A DNA stretch of 18,453 nucleotides from Clostridiaceae bacterium (lineage in GTDB: Bacteria > Bacillota > Clostridia > Saccharofermentanales > UBA5734). Positions within the stretch are counted from its first letter, which is position 1; every line of letters starts with the position of its first letter. Shown here one piece after another: positions 8,222 through 16,095 of the stretch. The stretch is from the NCBI GenBank assembly GCA_012729935.1, contig JAAYBY010000070.1, forward strand, positions 1 to 18,453, read 5' to 3'. The translations under genes were made by a program, and so were the position numbers. Under the pieces are notes generated by a model. That model did no database searches. It saw nothing but the letters and a program-made list of their open reading frames with translations, and was not told the origin of the DNA.

Positions 8222-9834
8222 TTCCACAACTCCTCAATTTGCTCATATGGATGGTATCGACTGGGATTCAAATGGCCTCTGACCCTATCTCCATAGGCGA
8301 TTCCCATATAGGGTACACACACGATCTCAAATGGCGTTCGTGCCAGTGCCTGGGCCATCGTCATGCGCCAGTTCCTGTTTACTGCATTATGCGGACTGCT
8401 TCCCGTTTCGTCAAATGGTTCTAGCTGATTCAGTTGATTCTGCCAGAACTGGGCATTTTCCAAGGCTTGTCGATTGAGATCCAGACTCAAGATTGAATCA
8501 CACCAGAGAGGCATCGGATCCCGGACAAGGAATCCTGGTTCCGGCTCAGATGGCAGCATGACCGACAGGAGCGCCAGATCATACTGCTTATCTTTCACTG
8601 CCTGGCTGAATGCGTCATCTGTTAGAATCTGCACCTGGCCGGGAATACCCTCGTCTTCAAGAAAGGCTGCGATTTGACGGATCAATGCGACTCGCCTTTC
8701 ATCACTGTCAGGAGCAATCATTGTGATGATATCTTCTTCTCGCCACATCACCGTTTTGCATCGTTCAAACAGCGACACAGCCGAATCACCGATTCCCTCG
8801 TTAAAAATACTCTGAGAGGACAATCCGGTAAAGCTTGCTTCACCCCAGGTGTCGAGCACGTCCGGCTCAGCCTTAAACTGCTGGATCACGCTTTTAAGAA
8901 AGCAAAGCCGGCCAGAATCAGACAAAATCTCATTTTGCTGATTCTCAAATGCAATCATGATCACCTCAGGTCCTGAAAAACGATCGACGCGCAGACTGCT
9001 GCGCACCGTATAGCCATTCATCTGCCGCGTGTCCAATAAAACAAGATCTAGCTCGTCTTTTTCGAAAGCTCGCATCGCAGCTGACTGATTGATATATGAC
9101 TTCACAAGCAGTGTGGGTGCTTCAGACGAACTGTCTGCAGGTTTTAAAACCAGTCCGGCCTCGGGATCAAATTGATCGATTTCATAGCGTCCGGATCCGG
9201 TAAAGCGCTCCAATGGTTCGGTTGCGGTTTCTGATTGTGGTATGATCGGGAATGTCAGTGCATAGCCGATCCAGGGATTTTTTTCAGTCAGTGTTATTCT
9301 GACTACCCGCTCACCGACCGCCTGTACATCTGATACACGGCTCAGGCCAGATGACCAGGAACTTTCATTGTCAGGGGTTCTCAACCACTGAATGACTGCT
9401 GCAGCATCTGCGGCTGTCACTACCGTTCCGTCATGAAACATCTGCTGTTCTTTCAAGACGACAACAGCCGTCAGACCGTCATCCATCAGTGTCAAGCTCT
9501 CTGCGAGATCTCCTGTCAGTTGATCATCAGACTGAATGGTAAACAAGCTTCGATAAATCAAACGATAGACAGCCTGTCCGGACAGCGATCGGTCGAGCAG
9601 TGGATTCAATGATGTCCGTTCAGGCCACCATATACGTATCGGCGCCTGTGTTCGCTCTCCGCCAGCCAGATCATCAGACTCGTCAACGGTCGCATCAATG
9701 GTTGTTTGATCGGTCTGTGTCTGAGTCGTTTCCGATCCATCTGCCTGGCAACCGGCTAACGATAGCATAAAACAGCATCCAATAATTAAAATGGCAATTA
9801 TCCGACAGACTCCTGTCTGATAGTGGTGGACCAT
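8194..9834 (-). CDS. Lipoprotein solute-binding protein, peptide/nickel (family 5) type
   Basis: This 546-residue exported lipoprotein resembles the substrate-binding proteins of oligopeptide/dipeptide ABC importers (DppA/OppA, SBP family 5). The signal peptide has a hydrophobic core at about 12-25 and the lipobox LAGC at 26-29, with Cys29 as the lipidation site. An acidic, Thr/Asp-rich linker follows. Family features are the early RIWWPERTSLNPLLDRSLSG segment, the LAESLTLMDDG stretch and the VVVLKEQQMFHDGTVVTAADA segment, which match the start of the SBP5 fold. No permease or ATPase gene is nearby, so the ligand is unknown and it may serve a distant importer or act as a sensor or scavenger. 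The ATG at 9832-9834 has AGAGGA 7 bases upstream and lies 4 bases after ymdB. It is translationally coupled to lspA. Confidence 0.86.
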   Translation of the reverse strand: MVHHYQTGVCRIIAILIIGCCFMLSLAGCQADGSETTQTQTDQTTIDATVDESDDLAGGERTQAPIRIWWPERTSLNPLLDRSLSGQAVYRLIYRSLFTIQSDDQLTGDLAESLTLMDDGLTAVVVLKEQQMFHDGTVVTAADAAAVIQWLRTPDNESSWSSGLSRVSDVQAVGERVVRITLTEKNPWIGYALTFPIIPQSETATEPLERFTGSGRYEIDQFDPEAGLVLKPADSSSEAPTLLVKSYINQSAAMRAFEKDELDLVLLDTRQMNGYTVRSSLRVDRFSGPEVIMIAFENQQNEILSDSGRLCFLKSVIQQFKAEPDVLDTWGEASFTGLSSQSIFNEGIGDSAVSLFERCKTVMWREEDIITMIAPDSDERRVALIRQIAAFLEDEGIPGQVQILTDDAFSQAVKDKQYDLALLSVMLPSEPEPGFLVRDPMPLWCDSILSLDLNRQALENAQFWQNQLNQLEPFDETGSSPHNAVNRNWRMTMAQALARTPFEIVCVPYMGIAYGDRVRGHLNPSRYHPYEQIEELWKWSGSSLLY

Positions 9835-9838
9835 TACT

Positions 9839-10621
9839 TCATTCCTCTATTCTGATTCTGCGGATTGAACGAGCCCGACCGGTTTCCGGATCTGCTTCGA
9901 CGATTACACCGCAAAGAGCAGTTGGACCGTCAGCCAGTTGATATCTTGACGGCAAATGATCAACCAGCCTTCTTAAGGATGTGGTGCGGTCCATACCGAT
10001 CACACCGTTAACCGGTCCTGTCATGCCGACATCCGTTATATAAGCGGTCTTCTGGTTAAGAAGCCGTTCATCCGCAGTCTGTACATGCGTATGCGTTCCG
10101 GCTACCAGCGTGGCACGGCCATCTAAATACCATCCCATGGCATTCTTTTCAGAAGTTGCTTCAGCATGGAAATCGACGATGACGAGCCCTTTTTTGTAAT
10201 GTGACCTGAACCGGTTAATGATCGTATCTGCTGTCTTAAACGGATCATCAACAACACTCATAAAAATGCGTCCCAACAGATTAATAACCAGAATCGGTGT
10301 TATCGGATGCTGGATAATCCGGAAGCCTTTACCTGGCCAGGCTTCGGGTCCATTGGCTGGTCGAATCACAAAAGGCAGTTGATCAATTTGATTCAAAAAA
10401 TCCGCTCTGGCCCATGAATGATTACCAAGTGTTATCAAATCAACTCCATAATTATTGATTTCAATAGCCAGTTTATCGGTCAGTCCCATACCTGCTGCCG
10501 CATTTTCAGCATTCGCGATACAAAAATCAATTTGATTATCGTGACGCAAATCAGGTAAAACATCACGCAGCAAATGTCTGCCGCTGATACCAACCAGATC
10601 ACCAATAAATAATAAATTCAA
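9839..10621 (-). CDS. ymdB: YmdB-type metallophosphoesterase (TIGR00282 family)
   Basis: YmdB is a dinuclear-metal phosphodiesterase. In Bacillus it hydrolyses 2',3'-cyclic nucleotides and influences the switch between motility and biofilm, and it is usually encoded beside rny, as here. Metal-binding motifs in order: GDLVG (Asp8), NAEN (37-40), LGNHSW (Asn67-His68), DFHAE (His152) and GTHTH (175-179). I place the start at TTG 10619-10621 (260 residues), because AGGAGG lies 7 bases upstream and the protein then begins MNLLFIGDLVG as the family does. A GTG at 10646-10648 would add nine residues encoded by the ribosome site itself and is rejected. This is the first gene of the long operon that ends in recO. 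It is separated from rny by a terminator, so the two are only partly linked in expression. Confidence 0.93.
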   Translation of the reverse strand: MNLLFIGDLVGISGRHLLRDVLPDLRHDNQIDFCIANAENAAAGMGLTDKLAIEINNYGVDLITLGNHSWARADFLNQIDQLPFVIRPANGPEAWPGKGFRIIQHPITPILVINLLGRIFMSVVDDPFKTADTIINRFRSHYKKGLVIVDFHAEATSEKNAMGWYLDGRATLVAGTHTHVQTADERLLNQKTAYITDVGMTGPVNGVIGMDRTTSLRRLVDHLPSRYQLADGPTALCGVIVEADPETGRARSIRRIRIEE

Positions 10622-10626
10622 ACAAG

Positions 10627-10634
10627 TTCCTCCT
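10627..10634 (-). promoter_or_regulatory. Ribosome binding site deciding the ymdB TTG start
   Basis: The minus strand reads AGGAGGAA here. The AGGAGG core is 7 bases from the TTG at 10619-10621. Its position inside the longer possible frame rules against the GTG at 10646-10648. Confidence 0.8.
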
Positions 10635-10652
10635 GTCGTGTCTATCACAATT

Positions 10653-10681
10653 ATTCTATCATATACATAATATATGAAGAA
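10653..10681 (-). promoter_or_regulatory. Candidate promoter of the ymdB-recO operon
   Basis: The minus strand carries TGATAGAAT (10653-10661), an extended -10 box (TG, one base, then TAGAAT, 5 of 6 to consensus). The hexamer 17 bases upstream is TTCTTC, a weak -35. Transcription would start near 10646, between the rny terminator and the ymdB ribosome site. An AT-rich inverted repeat, CATATA (10660-10665) and TATATG (10671-10676) with a 5-base loop, overlaps the spacer. The region is very AT-rich, so chance matches are likely. Confidence 0.4.
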
Positions 10682-10720
10682 ATAAAAAACGCGGCTGGCT
10701 CATTGTGAAACCAACCGCGT
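10681..10720 (-). terminator. Intrinsic terminator of rny
   Basis: The minus strand forms a hairpin from ACGCGGTTGG (10711-10720) and CCAGCCGCGT (10689-10698) with one internal mismatch and a 12-base loop. A T-rich tail (TTTTTATT) follows at 10681-10688. It lies about 30 bases after the rny stop and ends the rny transcript. Confidence 0.88.
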
Positions 10721-10752
10721 GTTATGATGCTTCTTCATGATTACAGGTGATG

Positions 10753-12324
10753 CTATTTTGCAAATTCCGTTACTCTGTTTTCTCTGATAATGTGTACTTT
10801 AATCTGTCCAGGATAATCCAGCTCTTCTTCAATTTTTTTACAGATTTCCCGTGCTTTTAAAATCATTTCATCGTCCCGTACTTTTTCCGGATTAACGATT
10901 ACACGAATTTCGCGGCCTGCCTGGATCGCGTATGTCTTCTCAACTCCAGGGAAATTTTGTGCGATCTCCTCAAGTTTCTGAATCCGTTTGATGTACGTCT
11001 CAAGATTTTCACGTCGTGCACCAGGTCTTGCAGCAGAAATTGCGTCAGCGGCGGCAACCAGTACCGAAATCGCAGAGCTCGGTTCGACATCGCCGTGGTG
11101 CGACTCAATCGCGTTGACGACATCTGACCCCTCTTTATACTTTCGGGCTATCTCTGCCCCAAGTGATATGTGCGATCCTTCCATCTCAAAATCAGCAGCT
11201 TTTCCGATATCGTGCAGTAGGCCTGCTCTCTTAGCGAGCATAACATCCAGTCCGAGTTCTGCTGCCATCATACCCGTCAGCCAGCAGACTTCAATTGAGT
11301 GCTGAAGTACATTCTGTCCATAGCTTGTCCGGTATTTTAAACGGCCGAGCATTCTGACAATCTCCGGATGTAGTCCCATGATGCCTGTGTCGAACACGGC
11401 ACGGTCACCTTCTTGTTTAATGGTCTGCTCAACTTCTTTACGGGCTTTATCGACCATCTCTTCAATACGAGCCGGGTGAATGCGTCCATCTATAATGAGT
11501 TTCTCAATAGCTATTCGTGCAATCTCCCTGCGAACCGGATCAAAACTTGATAGGATGACCGCTTCCGGCGTGTCATCAATAATCAGATCAACGCCTGTCA
11601 ATGTTTCAATCGCTCGAATATTTCGACCTTCACGTCCGATAATGCGACCTTTCATCTCATCATTCGGCAATGAAACAACCGATACGGTTACCTCAGAGAC
11701 ATAGTCTGATGCATAGCGTTGAATCGAGCTGACAACAATGTCTTTTGCTTTACGATCAGCAGTCTCCTTGGCTTCATCTTCCATTTGACGCAGCATTAAA
11801 GCCATGTCATGACGATATTCGTTTCTTGCCTCGTCGAGCACCAGATTTTTGGCATCTTCTACTGATAGATTAGAAATGCGCTCCAGTTCAAAGACTTTTT
11901 GCTTTTCAAGCTCTCTTGTTCTTTCCTCTGCAGCAAGTACATCGCTGACCCGTGTCTCCAGTGCTTCCTCTTTTTGTTCAAGGATGTCGAGTTTCCGATC
12001 CAGAGCCTCTTCTTTTTGTTCGAGTCTGTTCCGGTCGCGCTGAAGTTCGCTGCGCTTCTCCCGAACATCTTTTTCCAGTTCAAGCCTTGACTGATGTATT
12101 TCCTCCTTGGCTTGCAAAAGGAGTTCTCTTTTTCTGTTTTCACCTGTTTTCTGGGCTTCTCCAATTAGTTTCCCGGCTTCTTCTTCAGCCTGTTCGGCTG
12201 CTGCCTTCATGGCTTTTGCTTTTTTACTGAAACCGAGATGATAATATGCAATTGTGCCAACTATGGCAACAACGAGCCCCAAAACCAGGCCAATTAGCAT
12301 ATCTAGCCAGTTAATGGCAATCAC
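10753..12324 (-). CDS. rny: Ribonuclease Y
   Basis: RNase Y is the membrane-bound endoribonuclease that initiates mRNA decay in Bacillota lacking RNase E. From the GTG at 12322-12324 the frame is 523 residues. It has a membrane helix (about 7-29), a long charged coiled coil (about 35-200) with a near-repeat LEQKEEAL at 101-108 and 115-122, a KH domain with GREG (230-233) in KGRIIGREGRNIRAIETLTG, and an HD domain with His371-Asp372 (LLHDIGKA). The start is odd: the GGGAGG ribosome site (12324-12329) overlaps the GTG by one base, an in-frame stop lies seven codons upstream, and the next ATG is about 23 bases from the site. An ATT at 12313-12315 has ideal 8-base spacing, giving 520 residues, so an AUU start is likely. 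The gene is transcribed alone, between a terminator on each side. Confidence 0.96.
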   Translation of the reverse strand: MIAINWLDMLIGLVLGLVVAIVGTIAYYHLGFSKKAKAMKAAAEQAEEEAGKLIGEAQKTGENRKRELLLQAKEEIHQSRLELEKDVREKRSELQRDRNRLEQKEEALDRKLDILEQKEEALETRVSDVLAAEERTRELEKQKVFELERISNLSVEDAKNLVLDEARNEYRHDMALMLRQMEDEAKETADRKAKDIVVSSIQRYASDYVSEVTVSVVSLPNDEMKGRIIGREGRNIRAIETLTGVDLIIDDTPEAVILSSFDPVRREIARIAIEKLIIDGRIHPARIEEMVDKARKEVEQTIKQEGDRAVFDTGIMGLHPEIVRMLGRLKYRTSYGQNVLQHSIEVCWLTGMMAAELGLDVMLAKRAGLLHDIGKAADFEMEGSHISLGAEIARKYKEGSDVVNAIESHHGDVEPSSAISVLVAAADAISAARPGARRENLETYIKRIQKLEEIAQNFPGVEKTYAIQAGREIRVIVNPEKVRDDEMILKAREICKKIEEELDYPGQIKVHIIRENRVTEFAK

Positions 12325-12387
12325 CTCCCTATTTATTTGTCAAGATTCAGTTATGTCCTGTATCTATGAAACTTAAGCATTATTCTT

Positions 12388-12417
12388 ATCATATAGAAAG
12401 ATAAGGCTCTCTGTCAA
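12388..12417 (-). promoter_or_regulatory. Sigma-A-type promoter of rny
   Basis: The minus strand has a perfect -35 TTGACA (12412-12417), an 18-base spacer and a -10 TATGAT (12388-12393, 5 of 6). Transcription would start near 12381, giving a leader of roughly 65 bases before the rny start. The -35 box lies inside the T-tract of the hydrogenase operon terminator. The leader shows no obvious riboswitch. Confidence 0.75.
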
Positions 12418-12453
12418 TAAAAATTGGTCACACCGTCAACAGTGTGACCAATT
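12416..12453 (-). terminator. Intrinsic terminator of the hydCBA operon
   Basis: A perfect 12-base inverted repeat, AATTGGTCACAC (12422-12433 and its complement at 12442-12453), encloses an 8-base loop. On the minus strand it is followed by the T-rich tail TTTTTATT. It lies 25 bases after the hydA stop. The repeat is symmetric, but only the minus direction has the full T-tract at the right place. Confidence 0.92.
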
Positions 12454-12478
12454 CAACGCATTAAAGGGGTGATAAATG

Positions 12479-14263
12479 TTATTCTGTGTCGTTCGACTGC
12501 AAAACGCTATCCGGATATATCTCGCGTCTCTGATAATGTGTATGCAGCAATGCATGTGCTTTGTGGCTGTTCGGCTGTTCGAGGAATTCCTGGTACAGCT
12601 TTTCAACATCTGCATTTTTATGTGATTTTCGTTCAGGCATGATGACATCTTCCTCATACAGCGCTTGTGCCCGTGCTGTGCGGAGATCAATATCCATTAA
12701 GGTCTGGGCATCAATCTGGGGCTGGCCGCCACCGCACACGCAACCGCCAGAGCAGCCCATAATCTCAATAAAATGATATTCGGGTGCTGATCCGTCCCGT
12801 ATGTCATCAAGCAGTTTTCGTGCTGCTGCCGTACTGTGCGCAACAGCAACACGAATCTTATGTTCACCGATTTCGATCTCTGCTTCTTTGATCAGTGATT
12901 CAACGCCGCGGACAGCCTGGTACTCAATCGCAGGCAAATCCTGTTCGCCAAGGATATCGGCAACAGTGCGAAGCGCAGCTTCCATAACACCGCCTGTTGC
13001 TCCGAAAATAACAGCCGCACCGGTGTATTCTCCGATCAGGTCCTGATCCGGCCCTTCATCTGGCAGATGATTAAAATCAATTCCGGCCTGTTTGATCATT
13101 CGGGATATTTCACGGGTTGTCAGCACCGCGTCGACATCACGGACGCCAAGACTCGGATTAAACATCTCATCACGATCTGCTTCTGTTTTCTTGGATGTAC
13201 AGGGCATAATCGATACAACAAAAATGTCTTTCGGATCAATTCCCTTTTTTTCAGCGTAATACGATTTTATAATCGCACCTTCCATTTGATGAGGTGATTT
13301 ACAGGTCGACAGGTTGTCTAGAAAATCAGGATAGTAGAACTCAGCAAATCGAATCCAACCGGGCGAGCAGGATGTAATCATCGGGAGTTTACCGCCTGTT
13401 TTTATCCGATTCAGTAATTCTGTGCCTTCTTCCATGATAGTCAGATCAGCACCAAAGTTTGTATCGTAGATTTTATCAAAACCCAGACGACGCAATGCCG
13501 CAAACATTTTACCCGTGACGCGCGTTCCGATCGGTAACCCGAAACATTCTCCCAGAGCAGCCCGGACAGCTGGCGCTACCTGAACTACGACATGCTTCTT
13601 GGGATCCATGATTGCATTCCAGACACGTTCATCGTCCTCTTTTTCATGTAGTGCGCCAACCGGACAGGCAATGATGCACTGACCGCAGTAAATACACGGA
13701 GCGTCCGCCATGCTGATATCATAGGCAGGACCAATCGCGGTCTCAAACCCGCGGTTGATGAATGACAAAACACTGATCCCTTGTTTTTGACAGGCCGCTA
13801 CACAGCGGCCGCAGGCAATACATTTGCTGGAGTCGCGAACAATAGATGCAGAAACATCATCATATTGACTGGGGCTTTTTGTTCCTTCAAAGCTGATCTC
13901 ACGAATTCCGTAGGTCTCACTCAGTGTCTGAAGCTCGCAGTTGCCATTTCGGATGCAGGCCAGACAATCTCGATTATGATCAGATAGAATCATCTCAAGA
14001 GTTGATCGTCTCGTATTGCGAACTCTCGGTGTCTGGGTCTGAACGACCATGCCTTCTGTTACAGGTGTAACACAGGCAGCAGACAGGCTTCGGCCGCCTA
14101 CAACCTCAACCAGACAAACACGGCAGGCACCAATCTCATTAATACCTTTCAGGTAACATAGTGTTGGAATCTTTACGCCAGCCGACCGGGCAGCCTCCAG
14201 AATCGTATATTTTGCAGGCACTTCAATCTTAATACCATCTATGGTCACATTAACTTTGTCCAC
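12479..14263 (-). CDS. hydA: [FeFe] hydrogenase catalytic subunit (HydA of a HydABC complex)
   Basis: This subunit makes or oxidises H2 at the H-cluster. Cluster ligands in order: [2Fe-2S] Cys36, 47, 50, 64; a His/Cys [4Fe-4S] site His96, Cys100, 103, 109; two ferredoxin-type [4Fe-4S] sites Cys148, 151, 154, 158 and Cys190, 193, 196, 200. The H-cluster motifs are TSCSPGW (Cys299), MPCTSKK (Cys355) and MGCSGGCVCGGG (Cys504, Cys508). The 594-residue length and domain order fit the M3-type subunit of NADH-linked trimeric hydrogenases. The C-terminal extra [2Fe-2S] domain of the longer Thermotoga HydA is absent. The start is GTG at 14261-14263; the AAGGAG site is somewhat far, about 11 bases. It follows hydB after 26 bases. 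Maturation genes hydE, hydF and hydG are not in the window and must be elsewhere. Confidence 0.95.
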   Translation of the reverse strand: MDKVNVTIDGIKIEVPAKYTILEAARSAGVKIPTLCYLKGINEIGACRVCLVEVVGGRSLSAACVTPVTEGMVVQTQTPRVRNTRRSTLEMILSDHNRDCLACIRNGNCELQTLSETYGIREISFEGTKSPSQYDDVSASIVRDSSKCIACGRCVAACQKQGISVLSFINRGFETAIGPAYDISMADAPCIYCGQCIIACPVGALHEKEDDERVWNAIMDPKKHVVVQVAPAVRAALGECFGLPIGTRVTGKMFAALRRLGFDKIYDTNFGADLTIMEEGTELLNRIKTGGKLPMITSCSPGWIRFAEFYYPDFLDNLSTCKSPHQMEGAIIKSYYAEKKGIDPKDIFVVSIMPCTSKKTEADRDEMFNPSLGVRDVDAVLTTREISRMIKQAGIDFNHLPDEGPDQDLIGEYTGAAVIFGATGGVMEAALRTVADILGEQDLPAIEYQAVRGVESLIKEAEIEIGEHKIRVAVAHSTAAARKLLDDIRDGSAPEYHFIEIMGCSGGCVCGGGQPQIDAQTLMDIDLRTARAQALYEEDVIMPERKSHKNADVEKLYQEFLEQPNSHKAHALLHTHYQRREIYPDSVLQSNDTE

Positions 14264-14289
14264 AACTGGTCACTCTCCTTTTTTTACTC

Positions 14290-16092
14290 TCACCGTTTTA
14301 CAACAGCCTTGAATTTACATGCCTGCATACAGGCGCCGCACTTAATACACTGGCTCTTGTCGATGACGAACGGTTCTTTACCCAACACGCCGCTGATACA
14401 GTTTGTCGGACATCTTTTGGCACACAGGCCGCACATTTTACACAGATCCGAAATGATCTCATACTGTGTCAGCCCTTTACAGACACCGCAACGGCATTTT
14501 TTATCAACAACATGCTCCACATATTCTTCTCTAAAACGTTTCAGTGTCGACAACACAGGGTTAGGAGCTGTCTGTCCAAGGCCACAAAGAGAACCTTCGC
14601 GAATGGCAACTGCCAATCTCTCCAGATCGTCGATGTCTTTGAGTATTCCATTGCCTTCTGTGATTTTTTCAAGAATCTCCAGCATGCGACGTGTGCCGAT
14701 TCGACACGGTGCACATTTTCCGCAGGACTCTTCAACCGTAAACTCCAGAAAAAACTTGGCGATGTCAACCATGCAGGTATCTTCATCCATGACAATCATT
14801 CCGCCTGATCCCATCATGGAACCTGCCTCGATCAAATTGTCATAATCAATCGGTGTGTCAAGCATTGATGCCGGGATACAACCGCCAGAAGGGCCGCCCG
14901 TCTGAACAGCTTTGAATGCCTTATTATCCGGGATTCCGCCACCGATGTCATAGACGACTTCACGGACGGTCGTACCCATCGGTATTTCAATCAATCCGAC
15001 ATTATTGATTTTACCACCGAGTGCGAAAACCTTTGTTCCTTTACTGCGGCTGGTACCGTAAGAAGAAAACCAGTCCGCTCCTTTAAGCATGATAGCAGGA
15101 ATATTGGCATACGTTTCAACATTATTCAGGATGGTCGGTTTGTCAAACAATCCTTTAACTGCCGGGAATGGCGGACGAGGTGTCGGATTTCCACGCTTGC
15201 CTTCAATCGATCTCATCAGGGCTGTTTCTTCACCACAGACAAACGCACCAGCACCGAGGCGAATACCGATGTCAAAGGCGAATCCGCTCCCCAGAATATC
15301 ATTACCAAGCAATCCATACTGTTTTGCTTGCTCGATGGCAATCTTCAGTCGTTCAATGGCAATCGGGTACTCTGCCCGTACGTAGACATAACCTTGATCT
15401 GCACCGATCGCATAGCCGGCAATGATCATTGCTTCGATCACGCTGTGCGGATCACCTTCAAGCACTGAGCGGTCCATAAATGCGCCGGGATCTCCTTCGT
15501 CAGCATTACAGCAAACATATTTCTGTTCACTTTGCTGACGGGCGGCAAATTCCCATTTCAGACCGGTTGGAAAACCACCGCCGCCACGTCCTCTAAGTCC
15601 GGACATTTTAATTTCTTCGATGACATCTTCGGGTTTCATTTTTTCTCTGAATATTTTTGCGAGGCCGAAATAACCATCGTTGCCGATGTATTCATCAATG
15701 GACTCCGGATTGATGTTGCCGCAATTCCGCAATGCAATACGCAGCTGCTTGGCAAAAAACTTCGAAGATTCTGCACTATAGTTTTTGCCACCGGTTGCAG
15801 ACGTCTGAATGGTCATCAGTCTTTTGACAAAGCGACCCTTTAACAGATGTTCTGTCACGATTTCAGCGACATCATCAGGCTGAACGTGATAATACATAAC
15901 GCCTTCAGGATAAACAACCATGATCGGTCCGTCATCACACAGGCCAAAACAACCGGTCTGGACAATCTTGACTTCATTGCTTAATCCATGGCGTTTCAGT
16001 TGTTTTTCCATTGTTTCAATAATCTGTGGTGATTGCAAAGCCGTACAATTTGTACCACTGCAGATCAGCACATGGGTTCTATAAAGATCCAT
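14290..16092 (-). CDS. hydB: NADH-binding flavoprotein subunit HydB (NuoF-like)
   Basis: HydB is the NAD(H)- and FMN-binding subunit of the cytoplasmic HydABC hydrogenase. A thioredoxin-like [2Fe-2S] domain comes first (Cys11, 16, 48, 52). The NuoF core follows with the glycine-rich GLRGRGGGGFP (165-175) for FMN/NADH, the CNADEGDPGAFMDR segment (195-208) and a [4Fe-4S] site (Cys457, 460, 463 and Cys503). The C-terminus adds two ferredoxin-type clusters (Cys551, 554, 557, 561 and Cys582, 585, 588, 592). Between them is a KCRCGVC cluster (533, 535, 538) that may hold a structural metal. Length 600 is typical of HydB and much longer than respiratory NuoF. The ATG at 16090-16092 is 3 bases after hydC. 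Such complexes in fermenters couple NADH and reduced ferredoxin to H2; bifurcation here is inferred from the family. Confidence 0.95.
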   Translation of the reverse strand: MDLYRTHVLICSGTNCTALQSPQIIETMEKQLKRHGLSNEVKIVQTGCFGLCDDGPIMVVYPEGVMYYHVQPDDVAEIVTEHLLKGRFVKRLMTIQTSATGGKNYSAESSKFFAKQLRIALRNCGNINPESIDEYIGNDGYFGLAKIFREKMKPEDVIEEIKMSGLRGRGGGGFPTGLKWEFAARQQSEQKYVCCNADEGDPGAFMDRSVLEGDPHSVIEAMIIAGYAIGADQGYVYVRAEYPIAIERLKIAIEQAKQYGLLGNDILGSGFAFDIGIRLGAGAFVCGEETALMRSIEGKRGNPTPRPPFPAVKGLFDKPTILNNVETYANIPAIMLKGADWFSSYGTSRSKGTKVFALGGKINNVGLIEIPMGTTVREVVYDIGGGIPDNKAFKAVQTGGPSGGCIPASMLDTPIDYDNLIEAGSMMGSGGMIVMDEDTCMVDIAKFFLEFTVEESCGKCAPCRIGTRRMLEILEKITEGNGILKDIDDLERLAVAIREGSLCGLGQTAPNPVLSTLKRFREEYVEHVVDKKCRCGVCKGLTQYEIISDLCKMCGLCAKRCPTNCISGVLGKEPFVIDKSQCIKCGACMQACKFKAVVKR

Positions 16093-16095
16093 GGT

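Noticed and set aside
11960..12024. Near-repeat of about 23 bases in rny
   Set aside because: It encodes a repeated LEQKEEAL in the coiled coil at a 14-residue period, which is explained by the heptad pattern rather than by a DNA element.
14309..14845. A 178-codon open frame on the plus strand, antisense to hydB
   Set aside because: It lies wholly inside the strongly conserved hydB, has no ribosome site of note, and its translation resembles no family; it is a by-product of the hydB codons.
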